Below are positions 1 through 7,690 of a DNA stretch of 64,000 nucleotides, piece by piece. The translations under genes were made by a program, and so were the position numbers. Under the pieces are notes generated by a model. The model did not search any database and was not told where the DNA came from. It worked only from the letters and a program-made list of their open reading frames with translations. The stretch comes from Peribacillus acanthi (lineage in GTDB: Bacteria > Bacillota > Bacilli > Bacillales > DSM-1321), in the NCBI RefSeq assembly GCF_003073175.1, contig NZ_QBBX01000008.1, positions 31,106-95,105 of the forward strand. Direction: 5' to 3'. How positions within the stretch are numbered: position 1 is the first letter of the stretch; every line of letters begins with the position of its first letter.

Positions 1-638
1 CCATCTCCGACAAGGGTATGAATCACTAAAAGTAGGGACAAGGAGGAGCCACTTTTAATGATGATAGGAGATGTCTGAGTAACTTGTGGAAATATTCTTT
101 GTGTCATTAATCCAAGGAAAAGGGGACCGATGACAATAAGAAAAAATGACTGTAATAAATTCCAGAAAGAAATCGTCACTTGATGATCTGCTAATCCTAA
201 CATGGCTAATGGGGTGATAATTGGACTGATGGCGACATCAAGAAGAGAAGCGGCAATGACCAATGATGCATTTCCTCCTGCCACAAAGGTATACAGTGTT
301 GCTGCCGTTGCACTAGGTACAGTACCCGATAAGATGGTACCAGCAGCTATTTCAGGTTGATTAGAATAAAATGAATAGGCCAATATTATCGAAATTAGGA
401 CAGTTACAGACCATTTCAATAAGGTAACAATCAGCAATTCCTTCTTTTTGTATCGAATAGAACGTAAAGAGTCAACGTTCATGGTTAAGCCTGTTAAAAA
501 AATGACCATTCCTAAGAATAATCTCGGCACCCAAGAGGGTACTTGAAGGTAGAAAGGGGAATAGTAAGTCAGTATGCTGACCATGACGATTAGGAGCCAA
601 AGCTTGGTTGAAAGGATATGCACTAGAAATCTTATCAT
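1..638 (-). CDS. Bile acid:sodium symporter (BASS) family transporter, 3' part cut by window edge
   Basis: The minus strand reads from an ATG at 638 without a stop to the window edge, giving 212 residues of a very hydrophobic protein. A GGAG lies about 9 nt before the start. The protein has successive membrane segments and the stretch GTVPSATAATLYTFVAGGN, which resembles the conserved mid-membrane region of BASS transporters (G-S/T-VP..-TA..-T..A.GN). BASS proteins use sodium to import bile acids, pantoate, keto acids or similar organic anions across the cytoplasmic membrane. The substrate here cannot be told. Bacterial members usually have about 320 residues, so roughly a third is missing. 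The gene is divergent from the small gene at 733. Confidence 0.75.
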   Translation of the reverse strand, partial: MIRFLVHILSTKLWLLIVMVSILTYYSPFYLQVPSWVPRLFLGMVIFLTGLTMNVDSLRSIRYKKKELLIVTLLKWSVTVLISIILAYSFYSNQPEIAAGTILSGTVPSATAATLYTFVAGGNASLVIAASLLDVAISPIITPLAMLGLADHQVTISFWNLLQSFFLIVIGPLFLGLMTQRIFPQVTQTSPIIIKSGSSLSLLLVIHTLVGD

Positions 639-732
639 TATTCTTACTCCTTGTTCATGGCATTATCTTCTATTATTCTGAATTACCCTATTTTATTCAA
701 GAAAAAAGTTTAAGAGAAAAGGGGAGAGTTAG

Positions 733-1107
733 ATGGAACAAAAATCGGTACGTGCTGTCATCGTGTTAGGAGTGAATAAAGGTTACGGTGAAAATATAGA
801 GAAAAATCCACTATTAAAAGCATCGACTGGATGGCAGAGGATTGCCGCTCAAGTATATAAGGAATCAGGAATTTATATATCTGCAATTGCGAATGAAAGT
901 AAGGCTATCTACCATACCGAATGGGACTGTCCAGTGGGAGGGGAAGATACTGTTACATTCACTACTAGTGCTAATCGTGAATATGTAAACAGTTTAGAGG
1001 CTTGGAAGGACGCGGTGCTTACCGTGACGAAAAGATTAAAGGAGGAGTTTGAGCAATACACCGTCACGGTGGAATTTGAGTCTATCACACTTGTATATTT
1101 AGATTAA
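733..1107 (+). CDS. Hypothetical protein, 124 aa
   Basis: This is a clean ORF with an AGGGGAG ribosome binding site 6 nt before the ATG. The product is soluble, of mixed alpha/beta character, with no signal peptide or membrane segment. One Cys sits in a WDCPVGGED stretch near residue 65. The C-terminal third (about residues 88-108) looks like an amphipathic helix rich in Lys and Glu, followed by a short hydrophobic strand. I do not recognise the family. It stands alone between a divergent transporter and a convergent small gene, and a stem-loop follows directly. The ribosome binding site and coding-like composition make it likely to be real, but no function can be proposed. Confidence 0.6.
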   Translation: MEQKSVRAVIVLGVNKGYGENIEKNPLLKASTGWQRIAAQVYKESGIYISAIANESKAIYHTEWDCPVGGEDTVTFTTSANREYVNSLEAWKDAVLTVTKRLKEEFEQYTVTVEFESITLVYLD

Positions 1108-1114
1108 TCAAAAC

Positions 1115-1146
1115 ATGGTGACTCAAAATTAAGAGTGAGTCACCAT
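1115..1146. terminator. Stem-loop between convergent genes
   Basis: A 10-bp perfect stem (1115-1124 with 1137-1146) has a 12-nt loop. It lies between the 124-aa gene and the convergent small gene at 1156. The better T-run (TTTTG) follows it on the minus strand, so it may serve both genes. Confidence 0.6.
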
Positions 1147-1155
1147 TTACTAGTA

Positions 1156-1374
1156 TTAATCTTCTCTTGTGGCATCTTCAGATATCACACGAAGTTCTTG
1201 ATAGAAAAAATCATGATTATGATTTTGATTTTGATGCTCTTGTTTGTCAGATGATTTATTATCATAGCGATTAATGATTTCTTTTAATTCACCCTCATCA
1301 CCCTTGGCATTGATGATTTCAAAAATCTCCATGAGTCCATCTACAGATTGATCTTGGTCTTTAGGCCCCTTCAT
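1156..1374 (-). CDS. Small acidic hypothetical protein, 72 aa
   Basis: The start was placed at the ATG at 1374 because AGGAGG lies 6 nt upstream. An in-frame TTG at 1389 lies upstream of that AGGAGG and has no ribosome binding site of its own. The product (MKGPKDQDQSVDGLMEIFEI...) is short, charged and soluble, with an Asn/His/Gln-rich low-complexity stretch near residues 45-55 (QEHQNQNHNHD). I do not recognise the family. The strong ribosome binding site supports translation. It is convergent with the gene at 733 and shares its stem-loop. Confidence 0.6.
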   Translation of the reverse strand: MKGPKDQDQSVDGLMEIFEIINAKGDEGELKEIINRYDNKSSDKQEHQNQNHNHDFFYQELRVISEDATRED

Positions 1375-1560
1375 GATATCCCTCCTCAATTATTAGGATA
1401 TTCATATCCTTTCCTAAAAAACTTATATTACCCATTTTATAAGAAGGGTTTTGCTAAGGAGCTTGTCGAATTATAATGCTTGAGTTAGGTAGTGAAATTA
1501 AAATAATCATTCAACAAACACTTCGCTAACAACCTTAATAAAAATTAGGAGAATGTATAT

Positions 1561-1881
1561 ATGGAAAAACAGCAATATATTTATACGTTGAAATTAATCC
1601 CGCAATTGCTTGAAGAGAGTAATTGGACTGAACGAGAAAATAAAATAGTTTCTGACCATTTCTTAGCGCTAAAAAAACTGTTAGAAGAAGACAAATTGAT
1701 TATGGCTGGCCGAACATTGCAAATGGATGAAAAAACATTTGGAATAGTGGTGCTGAATACAGAATCTGAGGAAGAAGCAAGACAGTACATGGAGAATGAC
1801 CCTGCGGTTAAAGAAGGTATAATGACTGCAGAGCTCTTTCCATATAAGGTTGCATTATACAATAAGAAGTTTGGTGAATAA
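1561..1881 (+). CDS. YciI-like (YCII-related) protein
   Basis: This 106-residue protein has the ferredoxin-like fold pattern of the YCII family: beta-strand YIYTLKLIP, a helix with the conserved His (SDHFLALKKL, about residue 37), a strand with LIMAGR, and the helix SEEEARQYMENDPAV, with its conserved Asp near residue 81. These His and Asp residues are the putative active-site pair of the family. Family members are small dimeric enzymes or stand-alone domains of mostly unknown reaction. The protein has the usual length of a single-domain member. It stands alone, and the ribosome binding site is an AGGAGA 9 nt before the ATG. Confidence 0.8.
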   Translation: MEKQQYIYTLKLIPQLLEESNWTERENKIVSDHFLALKKLLEEDKLIMAGRTLQMDEKTFGIVVLNTESEEEARQYMENDPAVKEGIMTAELFPYKVALYNKKFGE

Positions 1882-2053
1882 GGGGAACTCTTTTGACTTA
1901 ACGTGTATAATAGTAAATTGATAATGTCCTACAATAAGGTCTCTCCAAATAGAGTGTTGTTTTAAGTCTATAAAGTTTGTACGTTATTTGATATCACACC
2001 CAAGAGCGAAAACGTCTCGAAATAACTTATAGAAAATAAAGGGGGATTCGAAC

Positions 2054-2200
2054 ATGAGACCATTACAAATATCTGCAGAAACTGCTCAAAAGCTATCCAA
2101 GTCATTAAACATACCCATCGAACAGATTATGCATATGCCACAACATATTTTACTGGCTAAAATGGCAGAACTTCAAAAAAACGAGACAAATCAAAAATAG
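2054..2200 (+). CDS. YycC-like small protein, 48 aa
   Basis: This short ORF begins 8 nt after a strong AAAGGGGGA ribosome binding site and ends just before a terminator hairpin. The product starts MRPLQISAETAQKLSK and contains HMPQHILL at residues 27-34. That PLQ start and the HMPQH motif match what I recall of the YycC-like family of about 50-residue Bacillus proteins, whose function is unknown. The protein has no Cys and no membrane segment. The gene is monocistronic. I am fairly sure the ORF is real and less sure of the family name. Confidence 0.7.
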   Translation: MRPLQISAETAQKLSKSLNIPIEQIMHMPQHILLAKMAELQKNETNQK

Positions 2201-2210
2201 GGTATACTAG

Positions 2211-2249
2211 GATGAGGAGACTAATGATAGTCCCTCATCATTATTTTTG
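2211..2249 (+). terminator. Rho-independent terminator
   Basis: A GATGAGG/CCTCATC stem (2211-2217 with 2233-2239) is followed by ATTATTTTTGTT. It ends the yycC-like transcript. Confidence 0.7.
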
Positions 2250-2278
2250 TTAAGGAAATTATTTAATCTTATACGAAT

Positions 2279-2343
2279 TGTCCACGTCTAGCTACGACGC
2301 AAAAGGCGTAGTGAAGACAAAGCCACTTGCGCTTTTGTTCTTA
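2279..2343. repeat. Short relic of a Bacillus intergenic repeat
   Basis: The 65-bp segment begins TTGTCCACGTCTAGCTACG and ends CACTTGCGCTTTTGTTCTT. From memory, both ends resemble a long intergenic repeat common in Bacillus genomes, which starts TGTCTAGCTCCAGCGCC and ends with GCGCTTGCGCTTTTGTTCTT. Most of the internal part is absent here. It lies in the leader of the helicase gene and can form an imperfect hairpin (AAAAGGCGTAGTG with CACTTGCGCTTTT). Confidence 0.45.
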
Positions 2344-2367
2344 TCTTAAAAAGAAAGTAGGATTATT

Positions 2368-3705
2368 TTGAATCCATTTGAACAATTAGGAATATCAAAA
2401 ACATGGAGTGACATGTTGATTAAACAAGGAATTAAAGAACCGACGGATATCCAGAAACGCTCTATACCAGTAGTGTTGGATGGTCAAGATTTAATAGCCC
2501 AGGCAAAAACTGGTACCGGCAAGACGTTTGCTTTTTTGCTTCCAATTTTAGAAAAAATCGATCGGGATGCGCATTACATACAAGCCCTCATTATCACCCC
2601 AACACGTGAACTTGCTATACAGGTAACAGAAGAGCTGAATAAGCTTATCCAAAATGTAGACCCAGCTATCCACGCTTTAGCCGTTTATGGTGGACAAGAT
2701 GTGGAAAAACAATTAAAAGCATTGAAGGGTGAAATCCATATCGTAGTGGGTACTCCGGGTCGACTTCTAGATCATATCCGAAGAGAAACTATTTCACTTC
2801 ATAAAGTGGATTTACTTGTTCTTGATGAATGTGATCAAATGCTCCATATTGGCTTCTTAGACGAAGTGGAAACCATCATGAGAGAGACGCCTTTTACTAG
2901 GCAAACCGCGTTGTTCTCTGCTACCATTTCAAAAGATGTGCGTAAGCTTGCGAAAAAATACCTGAAAAATCCGCAGCACATTTCCGTCCATGAAAAGGAA
3001 ATAACGGTGAAGGAAATAAGGCAGTTGATTGTAGAAACAACAGACAGAAGTAAACAAGGAGCCCTTATAGAGATATTGAATGAAGCACAGCCATTCATGG
3101 GTATCGTTTTCTGCCGGACTATACGAAGAGTTAGTAAGCTGTTTCAAGAATTACGTCAAAAAGGTTTAAATGTAGATGAATTACATGGTGACCTTTCTCA
3201 GGCAAAAAGAGAAGCTGTCATGAAGAGATTCCGCAATGCTGAAATTCAACTCTTGATTGCGACGGACGTGGCAGCAAGAGGTTTAGATATTGAAGGAGTT
3301 ACCCATATATATAATTACGATATCCCTGAAGATGTCGAAAGCTATGTTCACCGAATTGGTAGAACAGGCAGGGCTGGAAAGGATGGCATGGCGATAACCT
3401 TTGTATCTGGGAAAGACCGACAACTCTTAGAAACGATTGAACAAAAATTAGGGTTTGCGATTGAAAAAAGACAAATAATTGTTGAACCTACTCATAATCC
3501 TAGTGGATCCAAAAAAGAAAAGCCACTCTCTGCAAAGGAAAAAAGAGAGGAAAACATCGCTAAAAATAAAGGTCGCTTTAGATCTGGCGCTTCTTCTGGA
3601 AGACGAAAGAGTGAGGGTGGAGGAAGAGACCACTCAGCTACATCCCAGAGGAATAGTTCTAGTCAACGTAGACAGCAGCAATCATCAAGGACGAAAGGGA
3701 AATAA
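2368..3705 (+). CDS. DEAD-box RNA helicase (DECD variant)
   Basis: This 445-residue ATP-dependent RNA helicase belongs to the cold-shock/ribosome-assembly type of Bacillus. The motifs are in order: Q motif PTDIQ (26-30), Walker A AKTGTGKT (46-52), PTREL (78-82), TPGR (129-132), motif II DECD (153-156) instead of DEAD, SAT (184-186), and HRIGRTGR near residue 330. From about residue 380 a basic Ser/Gln/Arg-rich tail, probably disordered, would bind RNA. The start is a TTG with a TAGGA ribosome binding site. The helicase core acts on short duplexes in structured RNA. Its closest B. subtilis counterpart (CshB- or YfmL-like) cannot be fixed by eye. The gene is monocistronic, with a strong terminator after it. 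Confidence 0.92.
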   Translation: MNPFEQLGISKTWSDMLIKQGIKEPTDIQKRSIPVVLDGQDLIAQAKTGTGKTFAFLLPILEKIDRDAHYIQALIITPTRELAIQVTEELNKLIQNVDPAIHALAVYGGQDVEKQLKALKGEIHIVVGTPGRLLDHIRRETISLHKVDLLVLDECDQMLHIGFLDEVETIMRETPFTRQTALFSATISKDVRKLAKKYLKNPQHISVHEKEITVKEIRQLIVETTDRSKQGALIEILNEAQPFMGIVFCRTIRRVSKLFQELRQKGLNVDELHGDLSQAKREAVMKRFRNAEIQLLIATDVAARGLDIEGVTHIYNYDIPEDVESYVHRIGRTGRAGKDGMAITFVSGKDRQLLETIEQKLGFAIEKRQIIVEPTHNPSGSKKEKPLSAKEKREENIAKNKGRFRSGASSGRRKSEGGGRDHSATSQRNSSSQRRQQQSSRTKGK

Positions 3706-3716
3706 CGACTTTCTAA

Positions 3717-3746
3717 AACAATCTCAATCTGAGGTTGTTTTTTTTA
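3717..3746 (+). terminator. Terminator after the helicase gene
   Basis: The 10-bp stem AACAATCTCA/TGAGGTTGTT (3717-3726 with 3730-3739) has a 3-nt loop and leads into a run of eight or more T. Confidence 0.85.
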
Positions 3747-3805
3747 TGCTTGCGAATAGTTTATCGTGTTCCTATTCAAATTTTAAAAAAATTTAAAAAT
3801 TGGGG

Positions 3806-3834
3806 TTCACATTTTACAAGGAAGGTTATATACT
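3806..3834 (+). promoter_or_regulatory. Probable sigma-A promoter of the YhfH-like gene
   Basis: TTCACA (3806-3811) and TATACT (3829-3834) are 17 nt apart, and the start codon is 55 nt downstream. Confidence 0.5.
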
Positions 3835-3889
3835 GTATTATAACAGAAAAGAGATAACCTAAACTGTAATATAAAAGGAGGAAATACAA

Positions 3890-4021
3890 ATGAAAAGATC
3901 GGTCGAATTTTATCAAAGTATTCCACAAAAGAGCTGCTGTGAGTGCGGGGAAAAAATTTATGAGCAAGCGGAATCATACTTAATGGAGTGCGATCGTTGC
4001 CTTTCTAAGCGGGAAGAATAG
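3890..4021 (+). CDS. YhfH-like small zinc-ribbon protein, 43 aa
   Basis: The ORF follows a textbook AAAGGAGG ribosome binding site (9 nt spacing) and is closed by a strong terminator. The product MKRSVEFYQSIPQKSCCECG... carries two CxxC pairs, C16/C17-x-C19 and C34-x2-C37, 14 residues apart, as in a minimal zinc ribbon. The N-terminal S/V-EFYxxIPxK plus paired cysteines is the pattern I associate with the YhfH family of Bacillus. The function is unknown. The protein would be cytoplasmic and probably binds one zinc ion. Confidence 0.75.
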   Translation: MKRSVEFYQSIPQKSCCECGEKIYEQAESYLMECDRCLSKREE

Positions 4022-4070
4022 AAAAAGGACCACACATTTCAATATTGAAAATGTGTGGTCCTTTTTTATT
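4022..4070 (+). terminator. Strong terminator after the YhfH-like gene
   Basis: An 18-bp perfect stem (4022-4039 with 4049-4066) begins with A5 and ends in a run of T. The A/T symmetry would let it also serve the convergent gene at 4101. Confidence 0.9.
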
Positions 4071-4100
4071 TAGTCCGCTAATCTACTGATGTATAACTTT

Positions 4101-4289
4101 CTAAACTCCCATACGTCTTCGTTGGTTGTTTGTTTTTTTCGTTTGCTGGCTAGTAAGTTTTTTTGTATCGGTGCTTCCGGTTAAGGATGCTCCACCGCTA
4201 CCGGCTTGCTTTTTTTGAGCTAGCTTTTGTTTAATGGCATCTTGCAAACTTAATTTCTTTGGGGCCTGTGATTCGTTATGCTCACTCAT
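4101..4289 (-). CDS. Small basic hypothetical protein, 62 aa
   Basis: The ATG is at 4289 with an AGGAG about 10 nt upstream. The product is hydrophilic and basic. It starts MSEHNESQAPKKLSLQDAIK, has a helix-forming Lys/Gln-rich stretch (QDAIKQKLAQKKQ), then a Gly/Ser/Thr linker, and ends in NNQRRRMGV. Proteins of this look, ending in NQRRR-x-GV, are common in Bacillaceae but I know of no function. It has no Cys, no membrane segment and no operon partner. It is convergent with the YhfH-like gene. Confidence 0.65.
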   Translation of the reverse strand: MSEHNESQAPKKLSLQDAIKQKLAQKKQAGSGGASLTGSTDTKKLTSQQTKKTNNQRRRMGV

Positions 4290-4494
4290 AGTCCTAACGC
4301 TCCTTTTTTGTTTGTGATACTAGTATAAAGGAGAAAGAAAAAATTAGAAAGGTCAAACCATGAAAGTAAATTTCAGCGTTTCTCTTTGAAAAATTTATTT
4401 AAATTCAGAATATTATGTAATTATTTTTTAACTTGTACATATTACATTTAGTAGGAGTAGTAAATAAACCTAGAAATGGAGGGGGCGCGTAAAT

Positions 4495-4510
4495 TTGAAA
4501 GCGGTTGCAT
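4495..4510 (+). promoter_or_regulatory. Catabolite-responsive element (cre) before gntP-like gene
   Basis: TTGAAAGCGGTTGCAT matches the B. subtilis cre consensus WTGNAANCGNWNNCAW at every defined position. It lies 22 nt before the start codon, inside the leader, where CcpA would act as a roadblock. Confidence 0.8.
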
Positions 4511-4531
4511 AAAAAATAAGGGGGATTATAA

Positions 4532-5851
4532 ATGCTGAGTATGATTGGACTTATTGGTGGATTATTTTTACTCATCTATTTAACCATGCGTGGTATGAAC
4601 TTATTAATTGTGGGGCCACTATCCGCACTTGTTGTTGCCTTGTTTAGCGGATTGCCATTATTTCCTCAGTTAGTAGGTGAGGGTGAAGCGAATTTAGTAA
4701 GTAACTACATGAGTGGGTTTTCTGGATTCGTAACTGCCTGGTATTTAATGTTCCTATTAGGAGCTATATTTGGGAAAGTAATGGAAGACAGTGGAGCAGC
4801 GGACAGTGTATCCCAATATATTGTCAAAAAGTTTGGAATGAAATATGCCGTGTTGGCGATTGTGGCTGCGTGTGCTATCTTGACCTATGGTGGAGTAAGT
4901 TTGTTCGTTGTAGCATTCTCGGTATATCCGATGGCACTAAGTTTGTTTAAGGAGGCAAATCTTCCTAGACGATTCATTCCTGCTGCTTTGGCATTCGGTT
5001 CCGTTACATTCACGATGACATCAGCAGGATCTCCAGAAATCCAAAACTGGATTCCAATCAGTTTCTTAAATACATCGCCATACGCAGGCTGGGAAGTCAG
5101 CTTAATTGTTGCGGTGTTCATGGCTGTTTTTGGCTATTGGTGGTTAAAGCGGATGATTACAAAAGCAGTTCAGAAAGGTGAGAAATTCGTTAGTCGTGAT
5201 AACGATCCTGCAGCCTTAAATCGTGCTCTTCCTAATCCGATGATGGCTGCTATTCCATTAATCGTGGTGCTTATCATTTCATTTGTATTCCATGATTCTT
5301 TAAAACAATCTGCCCTAATTGTTGCGTTACTAAGCGGAGTCATTGCAACCTATGTGTTAAATCGCAAATATTTCACGAATTTCTGGGGTGCTGTTTCAGA
5401 AGGAACATTAGGAGCTTTAATTGCAATTGGTAATACAGCGGCAGTAGTAGGTTTTGGAGGAGTTGCCAAAGCAGTTCCTGCCTTCACTCAAGCAGTAGAA
5501 TTTATGACAAACATTCCTGGTAGTCCATTAATTGGAAGCGCCATTGCAGTTAGCGTAATTGCAGGTATGACTGGTTCGGCGTCTGGAGGCCAAGCAATTG
5601 CATTGCCGCTTATTGCCCCTCATTATATGGACATGGGTGTTAATGCTGAGGCACTTCACAGGGTAGTATCGATATCTTCTGGCGCATTAGATTCACTTCC
5701 TCATAATGGTTATGTTGTAACAACAATCAGAGCTGTATGTGGAGAATCCCATCAAGATGCTTACAATGCAGTAGGTGCGTTAACGGTTATTGTACCAGCC
5801 ATCGGTGTTGTACTGGCGATTGTTTTATTCTCTCTAGGTTTAGGTATTTAA
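4532..5851 (+). CDS. GntP-family permease (gluconate/organic acid:H+ symporter)
   Basis: This 439-residue integral membrane protein has about 12-14 hydrophobic segments and the usual GntP length. Recognisable stretches are the N-terminal MIGLIGGLFLLIYLTMRG, the central ATLTYGGVSLFV-like region near residue 115, and the late GMTGSASGGQAIALPL and GALDSLPHNG motifs. The family imports gluconate, glycerate or related hydroxy acids by proton symport. Here no kinase or regulator accompanies it, so the substrate is open. The ribosome binding site is AAGGGGGA before the ATG. A perfect cre 22 nt upstream points to CcpA repression, as expected for uptake of a secondary carbon source. Confidence 0.85.
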   Translation: MLSMIGLIGGLFLLIYLTMRGMNLLIVGPLSALVVALFSGLPLFPQLVGEGEANLVSNYMSGFSGFVTAWYLMFLLGAIFGKVMEDSGAADSVSQYIVKKFGMKYAVLAIVAACAILTYGGVSLFVVAFSVYPMALSLFKEANLPRRFIPAALAFGSVTFTMTSAGSPEIQNWIPISFLNTSPYAGWEVSLIVAVFMAVFGYWWLKRMITKAVQKGEKFVSRDNDPAALNRALPNPMMAAIPLIVVLIISFVFHDSLKQSALIVALLSGVIATYVLNRKYFTNFWGAVSEGTLGALIAIGNTAAVVGFGGVAKAVPAFTQAVEFMTNIPGSPLIGSAIAVSVIAGMTGSASGGQAIALPLIAPHYMDMGVNAEALHRVVSISSGALDSLPHNGYVVTTIRAVCGESHQDAYNAVGALTVIVPAIGVVLAIVLFSLGLGI

Positions 5852-5984
5852 GAAAGGTATGGTATCTGGTAAAGAAGGCAATCTATATCACTTTAGCTAC
5901 GAGGAGGTTGATTTTCCTCATTATAGCAGGGGATAAGAGGAAGTTTATGATAAGAACTTGATAGAGTAAGAATAAGTAAGGATC

Positions 5985-6035
5985 AAAGGGTGATTCGAAA
6001 GTCTAGATTCAAGACTTTTGGTTCACCCTTTTCTA
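5985..6035 (+). terminator. Terminator upstream of the ger operon
   Basis: A long imperfect stem (AAAGGGTGA at 5985-5993 with TCACCCTTTT at 6023-6032) has a further AGTCT/AGACT pairing near the loop. It lies 130 nt after gntP and so probably ends that transcript. Confidence 0.75.
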
Positions 6036-6054
6036 TTTGTCATCCATCTAAACA

Positions 6055-6085
6055 TGCATATTCTCTATTAGCAGTTGACACAATA
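6055..6085 (+). promoter_or_regulatory. Candidate sigma-G promoter of the ger operon
   Basis: TGCATA (6055-6060), an 18-nt spacer, then CACAATA (6079-6085). This compares with the sigma-G pattern TGMATA-N17/18-CATNNTA (5 of 7 at -10). Germinant receptor operons are forespore-expressed, which fits. Confidence 0.45.
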
Positions 6086-6152
6086 AATAATAAATGGATT
6101 GGTAACCTGATTGACGGATGTTTATCTACGGAACAGAAAAGGGGGGATTATC

Positions 6153-7673
6153 GTGAACTTCAAACGTCGTCTAAATAAATTAAAGGACAAAGGTAAGATA
6201 GGGAATTTAGAAAACTGTAGAACATTCGATGATTTAATTCCTACGCTTCGGATGTCAGATGATTTATTAGAAGAGGTCATCACGAGGAACCCTCATTTAA
6301 AAATCTATTATTTTAAATCTCTTGTAGATGGAAATTCGATTCATCGTGATATTTTACCGTATATCAATGATTTTAAAGACCTTCAAGAATTAGAGGATAG
6401 TATTCCAGTAACAGATTGTCTAATATCTGCGACTCCAACAGAGATTTTTTCAAGATTATTGGCAGGTAATATTGCCTTTCGGTTAGAAAATGAAAACAAA
6501 ATTTTATTGATTAATGCTTCAACTCAAGAAAAGAGGGCAATTGGTTCTCCAGAAGTTGAGTTCAGTGTGGTTGGGCCACAGGAATCATTTGTTGAGAATA
6601 TTACTACCAATTTAAATCTGATTCGTAAACGTTTGCCTAGGTATGATTTCATGGTGAAGGAATTTACCATAGGTACCGTAACGAAAACGAAGGTAGTTGT
6701 CGCCTATCTCGAGGACATCGCTAGTGATCAAAATGTTCAGACGGTTATGCAAAGACTCGAGAATATTGATTATGACGAGATTATCGATGTCAATTACATC
6801 AATCAGCTTATACAAGACCAACCGATGTCGATATTTCCACAACTCATCAATACCGAAAGACCAGATCGTGTCGTGGCTGCTTTAACTGAAGGTAAAGTAG
6901 TGATTATGTCTGATGGGTCTCCGCACGGGTTGATTGCACCTGTTACTTTTACTGAATTCTTCTTTACAATCGAAGATTACAATTTGAACTGGATAACTTC
7001 TTCTGCTATTCGAATTGTCCGTTTCATTGCTATTTTCTTTTCTATGTTTGCAACACCTACTTATGTAGCTGTCTTGACTTATCATTATGAAATTATCCCG
7101 AAGGACTTATTGCAGGCTTTGATTTCCTCTCGCAGTGCAATCCCATTTCCTCCGATTATCGAAGCAGTCATCCTTGAGCTAGCAATTGAGCTACTACGTG
7201 AGGCGGGTGCCCGACTGCCAACCAAAGTAGGCCAAACGCTAGGTATTGTAGGCGGGATTGTTATTGGACAGGCATCAGTTGAAGCAGGTCTCACTAGTAA
7301 TATCCTTCTAATTATTGTTGCAATGGCAGCGTTGGCTTCGTTTACAACACCTATATATAAAATGGGTAATACCATTCGGATTATAAGGTTTCCTATTTTA
7401 GTGATGGCTCAACTACTTGGTTTGGTTGGTATTTTGCTTTTCTTTACACAGCTCTTAATCCATTTACTTCGATTAAGTTCGTTAGGAAACCCATTTATGG
7501 AACCAATCTTTCCTCCAAGGTTGGCCGATATGAAGGATTTCTTTATTAGATTACCACTGAAATTTAACAGAAATAGGCCTGCCCATTTAAGAACGAAACA
7601 ACCAAAACGATTTGGAAATATTCATAAAAAGCCAGTTCCAAGCGCAAATAATGATTTTTATGATGAACCATAA
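6153..7673 (+). CDS. Spore germination receptor A subunit (GerA family)
   Basis: This is subunit A of a GerA-type germinant receptor, located in the inner spore membrane. The N-terminal half is soluble (about residues 1-240, including LISATPTEIFSRLLAGN and the E-N-I-T-T-NL-LIRKRLP region). The C-terminal half has about 5-6 membrane segments, with the family stretch LLREAGARLPTKVGQTLGIV. It ends in a basic tail. I chose the GTG at 6153 because GGGGGG lies 6 nt upstream. An in-frame TTG at 6111 has no ribosome binding site. The length of 506 residues is normal. The gene is first of three, with subunit B 17 nt downstream. The germinant recognised cannot be read from sequence. Confidence 0.92.
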   Translation: MNFKRRLNKLKDKGKIGNLENCRTFDDLIPTLRMSDDLLEEVITRNPHLKIYYFKSLVDGNSIHRDILPYINDFKDLQELEDSIPVTDCLISATPTEIFSRLLAGNIAFRLENENKILLINASTQEKRAIGSPEVEFSVVGPQESFVENITTNLNLIRKRLPRYDFMVKEFTIGTVTKTKVVVAYLEDIASDQNVQTVMQRLENIDYDEIIDVNYINQLIQDQPMSIFPQLINTERPDRVVAALTEGKVVIMSDGSPHGLIAPVTFTEFFFTIEDYNLNWITSSAIRIVRFIAIFFSMFATPTYVAVLTYHYEIIPKDLLQALISSRSAIPFPPIIEAVILELAIELLREAGARLPTKVGQTLGIVGGIVIGQASVEAGLTSNILLIIVAMAALASFTTPIYKMGNTIRIIRFPILVMAQLLGLVGILLFFTQLLIHLLRLSSLGNPFMEPIFPPRLADMKDFFIRLPLKFNRNRPAHLRTKQPKRFGNIHKKPVPSANNDFYDEP

Positions 7674-7690
7674 AAAAGGGGGAATGTCGA

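Noticed and set aside
1460..1480. TGTCGAA core upstream of the yciI-like gene (others at 21240, 28510 and 53363)
   Set aside because: About eight such 7-mers are expected by chance on both strands of 64 kb. Single copies were not called as Spo0A sites.
3479..3796. Plus-strand ORF of 105 codons
   Set aside because: It overlaps the 3' end of the helicase gene in another frame and continues through its terminator.
5990..6178. Plus-strand ORF of 62 codons before the ger operon
   Set aside because: It runs through a terminator hairpin and into gerA in another frame, and has no ribosome binding site.
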